Shown here: in pieces, positions 1-6,241 of the stretch
Position numbering within the stretch: the stretch's first letter is position 1
Layout: each line of letters begins with the position of its first letter
Assembly (NCBI GenBank): GCA_947097635.1
Contig: CAMURW010000004.1
Location: 1 to 19,412, forward strand
Reading direction: 5' to 3'
DNA length: 19,412 nucleotides
From: an uncultured Bacteroidales bacterium
GTDB taxonomy: Bacteria; Bacteroidota; Bacteroidia; Bacteroidales; P3
Position numbers and translations under genes: made by a program
Notes under the pieces: model-generated
Told to the model about the DNA's origin: nothing
Databases searched by the model: none
What the model saw: the letters and a program-made list of their open reading frames with translations, nothing else

Positions 1-120
1 CGGAAGAGAACCTCCATTATCCAGAGAAAAGATAATAAAGTCCATAAGGTTAATTCTATTCAAAAAATATTGATTTCAACACAATAAAGATGTCAACTTG
101 ACGTATTACATAATATCATT

Positions 121-194
121 GGCCCCGTAGTCCAGTTGAATAGAACGTCGGATTCCGGTTCCGAAGGTCGTGGGTTTGAGTCCCGCCGGGGTCA
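121..194 (+). tRNA. tRNA-Arg (anticodon CCG)
   Basis: A full cloverleaf can be folded by eye. The acceptor stem pairs 121-127 with 187-193 (one G-T pair), and A194 is the discriminator base. The anticodon stem pairs 148-152 with 160-164 around the loop TTCCGGT, which puts anticodon CCG at 155-157. The T stem pairs 170-174 with 182-186 around a loop beginning TTTGA. The variable loop is 5 nt. The D stem (130-133/143-146) has one mismatch. Anticodon CCG reads the arginine codon CGG. The 3' CCA is not encoded, so it must be added by a nucleotidyltransferase, as is common in Bacteroidota. Confidence 0.93.
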
Positions 195-206
195 CAAATG
201 CAGATA

Positions 207-243
207 AAAGAGAAGGATAGGTCTTACGATCTATCCTTTCTTT
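207..243 (+). terminator. Rho-independent terminator after the tRNA
   Basis: An 8-bp perfect stem (AAGGATAG 213-220 with CTATCCTT 231-238) can be extended by A/T pairs on both sides. It has a 10-nt loop and is followed by a pyrimidine-rich tail, TCTTT. It lies 13 nt past the tRNA. Confidence 0.7.
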
Positions 244-245
244 AA

Positions 246-289
246 ACACACGGAGATGGTGTCTCTTCGGTTAGGTGTGTATATTTTTT
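246..289 (+). terminator. Second terminator-like hairpin with T run
   Basis: An outer stem ACACAC/GTGTGT (246-251 with 275-280) encloses a small GAGA/TCTC hairpin (253-256 with 262-265). A run of six T follows (284-289). It could be a back-up terminator for the tRNA transcript. The stem is interrupted, so support is moderate. Confidence 0.4.
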
Positions 290-324
290 CACATGCAACA
301 CAAAAATGGTCACTTGACCCGAAA

Positions 325-350
325 GCACCAAATTTTTGGTGCACTTTTTA
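325..350 (+). terminator. Perfect inverted repeat with T tract
   Basis: GCACCAA (325-331) and TTGGTGC (336-342) form a perfect 7-bp stem with a 4-nt loop. ACTTTTTA follows. It may be a third terminator or an operator ahead of the DUF1304 gene. No gene lies between the tRNA and 448, so the transcript being terminated is not obvious. Confidence 0.4.
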
Positions 351-447
351 CTTAGTGTCGCACTTGTAACTGGAATTTAGGTCTCCTCGTTTCCGGGATA
401 TAACAATAGTTAATATAAATTGGGACAATGAAGAAAATCATATAGTT

Positions 448-812
448 ATGAACATCGTTGTTGATATATTCGTGGTCCTCGTTGCAATCGAGTTCGTTTA
501 CATCTTCTACCTCGAAACCCTTGCGAAGACGTCGCAGAAGACCTCCGTAACCTTCGGGATGAGTCGGGAGGTGCTGAACGACAAAAACGTAAACGTGTTG
601 CTGAAGAATCAGGGGGTGTACAACCTCGTTATCGCCGGCATGCTAATGATGGCCCTGTTCACCCTGCATTCCCGCGCCGTCGCGGCCATGCTGCTGGGGT
701 GTACCCTGGTAGTTGCTGCCTATGGAGCCATCCGTCCCACCCGAAGATATTCCCCAAACAAGGCGACTTGGCACTGATAGCATTGACGCTGCTGCTGATT
801 TTCGGGATATGA
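448..812 (+). pseudogene. DUF1304 family small membrane protein, frameshifted near its 3' end
   Basis: The open frame from ATG 448 runs 109 codons to 777. Its first ~95 residues match the DUF1304 pattern: a hydrophobic N-terminal helix, a conserved FGMS stretch (about residues 36-39), the NQGVYN motif (about 54-59) and further membrane segments ending in AAYGA. After that the frame degenerates into an Arg/Pro-rich tail. Another frame beginning around 735 encodes SHPKIFPKQGDLALIALTLL and then ends at TGA 810-812. This is the expected last helix of the family. Restoring the frame needs one extra base near 730-735. The restored stop overlaps the next start codon as ATGA, which supports 812 as the original end. 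The function of DUF1304 proteins is unknown. A sequencing error, a real mutation and (less likely) recoding are all possible. Confidence 0.75.
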
Positions 813-1240
813 CGATGTGGAATGGCGATATGGACGTTCAGATAAAACGCATATATCAGGAAGTGGAGGAGTCGGACGGGAAGCGGATTCTCGTTGACCG
901 GCTATGGCCGCGTGGCATTACCAGGGTCAAAGCGGGAGTGGATGCCTGGGCTAAGAACATAGCTCCGAGTAAGGAACTCCGTCAGTGGTATCATTCTCAT
1001 ACCGAGCAATACGGTGAGTTCGTGTTGCGCTATCATCAGGAGTTGGCTGCCAATCCGCTGGCTGTCGTTTTCCACGACGAGATAATGAAGTGCCTCTCGG
1101 AGGGCAATGTCACTCTCGTTACTTCCAGTTCGCTGGCAAAGAACAATGCCACGGCATTATTGGAATGGCTACAAAATGATGTAACCAGCGCGAAATCGGC
1201 TTCTCGTGATAAAGTGCAGTGGAGCGTAGATGATTGCTGA
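809..1240 (+). CDS. DUF488 family protein (YeaO-like)
   Basis: This is a cytosolic protein of unknown biochemical role. Hallmarks of the DUF488/YeaO family are a start of the VQIKRIY type, then VDRLWPRG about 25 residues later, then WAKNIAPSKELRQWY, and a C-terminal VTLVTSSSLAKNN segment equivalent to the family's VTLLYAAKD-like stretch. The start at 809 gives 143 aa and forms an ATGA overlap with the repaired DUF1304 stop, suggesting translational coupling. ATG 830 (MDVQIKRIY) is an equally sensible start and fits homologue N-termini better. Upstream codons in this frame back to 713 overlap DUF1304 and are not believable. The last ~20 residues, rich in Ser/Ala, extend beyond the usual family end. 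The family assignment is firm and the function is not known. Confidence 0.85.
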   Translation: MTMWNGDMDVQIKRIYQEVEESDGKRILVDRLWPRGITRVKAGVDAWAKNIAPSKELRQWYHSHTEQYGEFVLRYHQELAANPLAVVFHDEIMKCLSEGNVTLVTSSSLAKNNATALLEWLQNDVTSAKSASRDKVQWSVDDC

Positions 1241-1278
1241 CAATTTCGTATGTTTGCAATTCTTAAGAAGAAATACAG

Positions 1279-1303
1279 GAGACGGGAAGGGCGTTCCCGT
1301 CTC
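1279..1303. terminator. Bidirectional terminator hairpin between convergent genes
   Basis: A perfect 10-bp stem, GAGACGGGAA (1279-1288) with TTCCCGTCTC (1294-1303), has a 5-nt loop. It sits between the DUF488 gene (+) and rubrerythrin (-), which converge here. On the minus strand it is followed by a T-rich stretch (CTGTATTTCTTCTT). The plus side has no T run. Confidence 0.65.
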
Positions 1304-1359
1304 TCATGCAAAAAAGCGACCTCCGTCAAGCGTAGAGGATGCCTTACACAACATGTGTT

Positions 1360-1902
1360 TTAGAAATTCTCGGCTTTGAGTTCGAAGAAACTTTGAGGAT
1401 GGTTGCAGACGGGGCAAAGCTGTGGCGCTTTCTTTCCTACTACTATGTGTCCGCAGTTTCGACACACCCAGATGCAGTCGCCGTCCTTGGCGAACACTTT
1501 GGCATCTTCGATGTTTTTCAGCAGCTTACGATAACGCTCCTCGTGATGTTTTTCTATGGCTCCCACCATCTCCATCTTCAGAGCAATCTCCGTGAAGCCC
1601 TCTTCGCGAGCCTCCTTGGCCATACGAGCGTACATATCGGTCCACTCGTAGTTTTCGCCGTCGGCGGCATCCTTCAGGTTGGTAATAGTGTCGGGCACGT
1701 CGCTGTCATGCAGATATTTGAACCACAGCTTTGCGTGTTCTTTCTCGTTGAGGGCTGTCTCTTCAAAGAGCGCCGCTATCTGTTCATACCCGTCCTTCTT
1801 CGCCTTGCTGGCATAGTAGGTGTATTTGTTGCGAGCCATGCTTTCGCCTGCGAAAGCGTCCTGCAAATTCTTTTCGGTCTTTGTTCCTTTAAGGTCTTTC
1901 AT
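1360..1902 (-). CDS. rbr: Rubrerythrin
   Basis: This is a cytosolic non-haem di-iron peroxidase that reduces hydrogen peroxide in anaerobes, taking electrons from rubredoxin/NAD(P)H. The 180-aa protein has the two expected parts. The N-terminal ferritin-like four-helix domain (about 1-135) has E20 in FAGESMARNKY, E53 and H56 in LNEKEHAK, and an acidic/His cluster around E117-H120. The C-terminal rubredoxin-like knuckle has CRNC (C147, C150) and CPVC (C163, C166) for a mononuclear iron. The length is slightly below the ~190 aa of Desulfovibrio rubrerythrin. It lies 43 bp downstream of dapF on the same strand, so it could be the last gene of that run. The AT-rich gap may hold its own promoter, although no clear TAnnTTTG box is visible. 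It ends at a hairpin terminator. Confidence 0.96.
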   Translation of the reverse strand: MKDLKGTKTEKNLQDAFAGESMARNKYTYYASKAKKDGYEQIAALFEETALNEKEHAKLWFKYLHDSDVPDTITNLKDAADGENYEWTDMYARMAKEAREEGFTEIALKMEMVGAIEKHHEERYRKLLKNIEDAKVFAKDGDCIWVCRNCGHIVVGKKAPQLCPVCNHPQSFFELKAENF

Positions 1903-1945
1903 GACTGTAATATATAAAATAAATTATTAATCGGTTGATTTTTAA

Positions 1946-2773
1946 TTAACTATACTGTCTTTCAATCTCGCCTCGGAAGTTGAAACTCACGGGGCCTATG
2001 AGAAAGACATCCCTTGCGCCGTTTCCGAAGGCATCGAAATCCACAGTGAAGCTGCCTCCTGGGGCGTAAAGCTTTACCTGGTCTGTGCCGTCTATTATTC
2101 GTGTGCCATACACCAGTGCCGATGCTGTCACTCCTGTGCCGCAGCTGTAGGTCTCGTCTTCCACGCCGCGTTCGTATGTGCGGACATAGAGCGTGCCGTC
2201 GGCCTGTGGCTCTATGAAGTCCACATTGGTGCCTTCGGGGAAGATATCTTTTCGGTTGCGCAACTCACGTCCCTTGTTGAACACGTCATAGCCTCCCAGC
2301 TTTGTCACCACCTGTACATAGTGTGGACTTCCAGTGTCCAGAAACCAGCCGTCCAGGCAGGGACGTATGTCGCTGATGTCTCTCATTTTCAGCCTCACGA
2401 TGCCTTTGCTTCCGTCCCAGGAAATGATAGTGCTGCTGTGTTCTCCGTCGTAGCCCGAGAAATGGTAGATACCGTGTATGGAATGTTGCATTGATTCATC
2501 GTTTTTGGGTTTCACACCCATCATCTTGGCAAAGGCGGTAATACATCTGCCTCCGTTACCGCACATGCTGCCTAGGTGTCCGTCGCTGTTGTAGTAACGC
2601 ATCTCGAAATCGTAGCCTTCTCTGTTGCCCAATGTCATAAGTCCATCCGCTCCTATGCCGAAGCGGCGGTGGCACAGACGTGCTATCTGCTCTGTGGTAA
2701 GTGCGGGGTCGTGCTGACGAATGTCCAGCAGTATAAAGTCGTTGCCGGCGCCGTCGAATTTATAGAATGTCAT
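1946..2773 (-). CDS. dapF: Diaminopimelate epimerase
   Basis: It converts LL- to meso-diaminopimelate, the last-but-one step to lysine and the source of the peptidoglycan cross-linking residue. The 275-aa protein is of normal length. It shows KFDGAGNDF at the N-terminus and both catalytic cysteines: C71 in SMCGNGGRC and C211 in YSCGTG. The GIGADG (about 39-44) and NSDG (62-65) segments typical of the family are also present. The protein is cytosolic and PLP-independent. The start codon overlaps the antiporter stop by 4 bp (2770-2773), so the two genes are probably co-transcribed and translationally coupled. The usual Bacteroidales neighbour dapL (LL-DAP aminotransferase) is not downstream; rubrerythrin is there instead. 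Confidence 0.97.
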   Translation of the reverse strand: MTFYKFDGAGNDFILLDIRQHDPALTTEQIARLCHRRFGIGADGLMTLGNREGYDFEMRYYNSDGHLGSMCGNGGRCITAFAKMMGVKPKNDESMQHSIHGIYHFSGYDGEHSSTIISWDGSKGIVRLKMRDISDIRPCLDGWFLDTGSPHYVQVVTKLGGYDVFNKGRELRNRKDIFPEGTNVDFIEPQADGTLYVRTYERGVEDETYSCGTGVTASALVYGTRIIDGTDQVKLYAPGGSFTVDFDAFGNGARDVFLIGPVSFNFRGEIERQYS

Positions 2774-4083
2774 ATTCTTTCGTTAGTGGAAATGTTTTTG
2801 CCGTTAAAATCAGCCATCTCCGCATGGCTGGCGGGCGACGTGTCATTCGGCCCTTCTTTGCTTTCTGGCTGAGGCATTACTAGGTCTTTGTGGGATACAA
2901 TCACCAGTAACGAGGTGAAGATGATGGAGAAGAAGATGATTGAATACACCAGATGTTTGACCATCATGGCGCTGGGTATCACCTCTGCTCCTGCCGCCTG
3001 GTTTATCTGTTCGGGCATGGAGGCCAGCAATGCCGCCGACAAGCCCTTAGGTATCATCATGCTCACCACCCTGCGGTCGTTGCGTGTGTTCTCGCGTCCC
3101 ACAACCTGCAGCAGCAGAAAACGTATCAGGAACAAGGCGGCTGTGATAATGGCGCCGTGCACCAATGCCACAGAGTTGGTGAAGGGTATGCAGATGCCAA
3201 TATACACGAAGAAGTAGGTCTTGAAGATGAACACCAGCTCCTTGAAGAAACTTTTCTCGTTGTTCTGAAGGGGACGCAGATGATGCCGCTGCATCTTGTC
3301 GATGAAAGAGAATCGAAAATAGTCCGGATTGCCCAGCACCAGTCCAAACATCAGCACGGCTATGGCACCGCTGAAGTTCAGCAACTCGGTGATTCCGAAC
3401 AGCACGAATACGAATGCCGGCGTAAGGAACATGCTATTCTGCATCTTGCGCACATGGTCCAGCAGACTGCTCCATATCACGCCGCCCAAGACACCCAGCA
3501 ACAAGGCCATTATCAGCGATGCCAGCAATTTTCCTATCATGCTGCCCACATTCACGGCACCCATTGTGTAGGAGTTCATCAGGCTCAACGCCACCACTAT
3601 GCTTATCACGGCGCTCACCGAGCTTTCCATCGTTAGCACCGTGCGTGTGTATTCGCTCACGCGCATCTGGCGTACCAAAGGTAGCACGATAGAGGCTCCT
3701 GTTCCCGCCACCATGCTGCCCACCAACAACGCCTCCGTGACATGGAAGCCCATAAAATAGCAAGCCGTCGCTGCTACCACCATGCTGAGGATGAAGCCGA
3801 GCAACGTTACCTGCACCACACTGCGCCAATAGCGCCGCAAGCTGTCGATGCTGAGGACTATGCCGCTGTCCAACAGAATGAAGATAAGTGTGAGTGATGA
3901 AAAGATGCTGGCAACGCCGCCGAGGTCTGCCGGGTGCACGAAACCGCAGACTGGACCGATGATGATGCCGATGGTGATGAGCAGCAGCACGTCTGGAATC
4001 CTCTTTTTGTTAAAGAGGACGGCAAACAGATGTGCGCAAAATATCAGCACACCTAAGAAAATAAGAATACCGGCCATAGACAA
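2770..4083 (-). CDS. Cation:proton antiporter (CPA family, Na+/H+ exchanger domain)
   Basis: This is an inner-membrane monovalent cation/proton antiporter-like protein of 437 aa with about 11-13 hydrophobic segments spanning residues 3-398. The cytosolic tail (about 400-437) is hydrophilic. Visible family features include an early IPDVLLLITIGIIIGP stretch (29-44), the TMES segment (151-154) where CPA1 proteins carry their ion-binding ES..ND motif, and MIPKGLSAALLA (343-354), which resembles the PRG-type motif of NhaP proteins. The acid expected in ES..ND is absent here (E153-S-S-V-S-A158). The start at 4083 (MSMAG) could instead be M3 (4077). The gene lies 46 bp after the dnaX 3' segment and overlaps dapF by 4 bp. 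The transported ion cannot be read from sequence. Confidence 0.88.
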   Translation of the reverse strand: MSMAGILIFLGVLIFCAHLFAVLFNKKRIPDVLLLITIGIIIGPVCGFVHPADLGGVASIFSSLTLIFILLDSGIVLSIDSLRRYWRSVVQVTLLGFILSMVVAATACYFMGFHVTEALLVGSMVAGTGASIVLPLVRQMRVSEYTRTVLTMESSVSAVISIVVALSLMNSYTMGAVNVGSMIGKLLASLIMALLLGVLGGVIWSSLLDHVRKMQNSMFLTPAFVFVLFGITELLNFSGAIAVLMFGLVLGNPDYFRFSFIDKMQRHHLRPLQNNEKSFFKELVFIFKTYFFVYIGICIPFTNSVALVHGAIITAALFLIRFLLLQVVGRENTRNDRRVVSMMIPKGLSAALLASMPEQINQAAGAEVIPSAMMVKHLVYSIIFFSIIFTSLLVIVSHKDLVMPQPESKEGPNDTSPASHAEMADFNGKNISTNERI

Positions 4084-4129
4084 GCAGTTTCGTTCATAAC
4101 AAGGGTTCTCGTCGTCCTCGGGCTTCCGC

Positions 4130-4894
4130 CTACCCTATTTCCAGGTCGGGGAAAATATTCCTCAGTGCCGCCATTGCGGGGTTTTCTTTCAGCATCTGGA
4201 CGTATTTTTCTTCCGGTTCGTAGGCACTGCGCTGGGTTGCTTTTTCCAGTACCACATGGCAGCGTATGTCTGGATTATTAGTAAAGGGTGTACTCCGCAT
4301 GATGCGTTCCACCTCCGCCCTGTAGGGTTCGAAACGTTGTTCGTAGGAGGGGTCAGTGGTAATAATCTTGAAAGTGGATGCATCCTTGTACACCGCTCGC
4401 TGTGTGATGATCAGCTCACCCAGCGGAGTGTCGGCAGGGGTCTCCTGTGTCAGCTTTCTCCATAGGCGTTCCAGCACCTCGGGAGTGAGGAGTACGGGTT
4501 TCGTAACTTCGTACTTTATTCTTTTCACCTCAGCCTCCGCCGACACCGTAAGCCCTTTCAGGCTTATGCGGTTCTTGCGCTGTATGGCACTGGAGACGTG
4601 TACCACCTGCTGCGGCCGATCGGACACTGCCGTAGGTTCCTGCATGCCACACCTCGTGTTCTGATCGGGAAGTGCCTGGGAGGCTGGTAGCACCAGTAGA
4701 GCAGGCGCCGCCGCTGCGGGAACTTGGACTGCAGAAGAGGCGGAAACCGATGACGTTTGCTCATTGCCGCCATGGCATTGTGTCGTATTTGCGGGCTGAA
4801 AGGGTGGTGGTGTGCCTGTCTCCGTGGCGGCTGCCCTTGCTGCGGGCGGCTGTGCCTTTGCGTCAGCGGAAACTGGCGTCCCCTTCAGCCCCAC
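4130..4894 (-). CDS. dnaX: DNA polymerase III tau C-terminal part (dnaX 3' segment, shifted frame)
   Basis: This is most likely the C-terminal half of dnaX rather than a separate gene. It lies directly behind the dnaX N-terminal ORF in the +1 frame. The 254 residues begin with a ~90-residue Pro/Ala/Thr/Gln-rich low-complexity linker. A folded-looking region follows (about 105-254) with LTPEVLERLWRKL, an Arg/Glu-rich middle, and the ending EEKYVQMLKENPAMAALRN. That ending resembles the C-termini of single-chain Bacteroidota DnaX proteins. In tau this region contacts the polymerase alpha subunit and the DnaB helicase. The nominal start is GTG 4892-4894, two bases past the upstream TGA, so re-initiation is possible but not persuasive. 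Joined with the first ORF by one skipped base it gives about 625 aa, a normal tau length. Confidence 0.8.
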   Translation of the reverse strand: MGLKGTPVSADAKAQPPAARAAATETGTPPPFQPANTTQCHGGNEQTSSVSASSAVQVPAAAAPALLVLPASQALPDQNTRCGMQEPTAVSDRPQQVVHVSSAIQRKNRISLKGLTVSAEAEVKRIKYEVTKPVLLTPEVLERLWRKLTQETPADTPLGELIITQRAVYKDASTFKIITTDPSYEQRFEPYRAEVERIMRSTPFTNNPDIRCHVVLEKATQRSAYEPEEKYVQMLKENPAMAALRNIFPDLEIG

Positions 4895-4907
4895 GTCAAA
4901 ACCCAGG
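4892..4907 (-). other. Candidate +1 frameshift site in dnaX (TTT TGA C)
   Basis: On the minus strand the codons read CCT GGG TTT TGA C. Four consecutive T (4898-4901) would let tRNA-Phe slip from TTT to the overlapping TTT, giving GGG TTT (T) GAC GTG and continuing into the tau C-terminal frame. UGA followed by C is a poor termination context, and UUU UGA C resembles the CUU UGA C site of prfB. A single-base homopolymer error (TTTT for TTT) or a true mutation would look identical. Confidence 0.5.
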
Positions 4908-6008
4908 CTGACCTTGCAATGCTATCCTGCACATTTTCATCAGGCACACCTCCACGTGCAGCCGTTTGTTGCCCGCATCGCGGTATCTGTATTCGTAGTC
5001 GCTGCTAATGTCCAGATAGTTCACTATGTTACTCAGTCCGCATTGTGCCGCCTGTTGCACGTACTGCGGCTTCATGTCCTCGCCCACTTCCAGCAATCGT
5101 GCGCTGGCTTGGTCGCAACTCACCAGCAGGTTGCGCAGGTGTTCGCTGAGGCCGGTGATGAAATGTTGTCCGTCGAATCCCTTGTCCAGCACTCCTTGCA
5201 GCAGCAGCAGGCTTTGTGCTATGTTGCCATGCACCAGCAGGTTTACCAGCTGAAAATAGTAGGTGCTGTCCAGCATGTTCAAACTCTGGAGACAGTCCTT
5301 GTAAGTGAGGTTGCCGTGGCAGAAACTCACCAACTGATCGAAAGTGGTGAGAGCATCGCGGAGTCCGCCGTCTGCTTTTTTTGCTATGATAGTCAGAGCC
5401 TGAGGTTCGTAGGCGATGTCCTCGTTTTGGGCTACATATTCCAGATGCCGTACGATGTCCTCCGTCTTGATGCGTTTGAAGTCAAACACTTGGCAGCGGC
5501 TCAGTATGGTAGGGATAATCTTGTGCTTCTCGGTGGTGGCGAGAATGAACTTGGCGTAGGCCGGAGGCTCCTCCAGGGTTTTCAGGAAGGCGTTGAAGGC
5601 CGCGGGCGACAGCATGTGCACCTCGTCGATGATGTACACCTTGTATTTGCCAGTCTGCGGCGGGATGTACACTTGCTTCACCAGTTCGCGAATGTCGTCC
5701 ACGCTGTTGTTGCTGGCAGCATCCAGTTCAAAGATGTTGAGGCTGGCATTGTCGTTGAAACTTTTGCAGTTCTCGCATTCGTTGCAGGCCTCCGTATCGG
5801 CGGTGAGGTGCTGGCAGTTGATTGTTTTTGCCAGGATACGAGCACAGGTAGTCTTGCCCACGCCTCTGGGACCGCAGAACAGAAAGGCCTGCGCCAACTG
5901 CCCTGTGTGTATGGCATTCCTCAAAGTGGTGGTAATATGCTCTTGTCCCACCACGCTGGCAAAGGTGGAAGGACGGTATTTACGTGCTGATACAATGTAA
6001 TTATCCAT
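4896..6008 (-). CDS. dnaX: DNA polymerase III gamma/tau subunit, ATPase part
   Basis: This is the clamp-loader ATPase that opens and loads the sliding clamp. The 370 residues hold the complete AAA+ module and clamp-loader collar domain. Visible motifs are Walker A GPRGVGKT (46-53), a zinc knuckle with C65, C75, C78 and C81, Walker B VYIIDEVH (124-131), sensor 1 ATTEKHK (157-163), the SRC arginine finger (170-172) and sensor 2 GGLRDAL (214-220). The start MDNYIVSARKYRP is the standard start in Bacteroidota. The ORF ends at TGA 4896-4898, immediately before the out-of-frame tau C-terminal region. The short product would therefore correspond in size to a gamma form. The gene is the first of a leftward run (dnaX, antiporter, dapF, possibly rbr) and has a TAnnTTTG promoter just upstream. 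Confidence 0.96.
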   Translation of the reverse strand: MDNYIVSARKYRPSTFASVVGQEHITTTLRNAIHTGQLAQAFLFCGPRGVGKTTCARILAKTINCQHLTADTEACNECENCKSFNDNASLNIFELDAASNNSVDDIRELVKQVYIPPQTGKYKVYIIDEVHMLSPAAFNAFLKTLEEPPAYAKFILATTEKHKIIPTILSRCQVFDFKRIKTEDIVRHLEYVAQNEDIAYEPQALTIIAKKADGGLRDALTTFDQLVSFCHGNLTYKDCLQSLNMLDSTYYFQLVNLLVHGNIAQSLLLLQGVLDKGFDGQHFITGLSEHLRNLLVSCDQASARLLEVGEDMKPQYVQQAAQCGLSNIVNYLDISSDYEYRYRDAGNKRLHVEVCLMKMCRIALQGQPGF

Positions 6009-6034
6009 GTTTGGGACGCTATGATTTGAAACTG

Positions 6035-6042
6035 CAAAAATA
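6035..6042 (-). promoter_or_regulatory. Bacteroidota -7 box for dnaX
   Basis: The minus strand reads TATTTTTG, a full match to TAnnTTTG. It lies 27 bp upstream of the dnaX start codon, giving a predicted transcript start near 6028. The region further upstream is very AT-rich. No convincing TTTG -33 box is seen. Confidence 0.55.
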
Positions 6043-6144
6043 CTAAAAAATATTGATTTAAATATAAAAAAAGAAATTAGGGTAAAAATAACTTGCCACC
6101 TTCTTGCTTCTACGGCATCGGTAACATCTATCGCTTCGTTGATA

Positions 6145-6159
6145 CTGACATTTTGTCAG
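6145..6159. promoter_or_regulatory. Perfect inverted repeat in the dnaX-clpB intergenic region
   Basis: CTGACA (6145-6150) and TGTCAG (6154-6159) form a perfect 6-bp dyad with a TTT spacer, 83 bp upstream of clpB. Symmetry and position suit a repressor operator. It does not match the CIRCE or CtsR heat-shock operators as I know them. The rest of 6009-6241 is AT-rich with no gene. A near-match promoter stretch (GGTAAAGTTTTG, around 6196-6207) lies before clpB. Confidence 0.35.
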
Positions 6160-6241
6160 CACAAAGAAGTTGGCATGGTATTTGTTGTTTTATTGGTAAA
6201 GTTTTGTATCACAAAAGAAAAAACACCATATATAAATAATT

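Noticed and set aside
62..76. 15-mer AAAAAATATTGATTT shared with 6045-6059
   Set aside because: Both copies lie in AT-rich intergenic DNA. The match may be chance or a shared promoter-like context, and nothing further supports a functional repeat.
4812..5990. 392-codon plus-strand open frame opposite dnaX
   Set aside because: It is fully antisense to the dnaX ATPase frame, which has every expected motif. The translation is low-complexity Val/His/Gln-rich sequence typical of a shadow frame.
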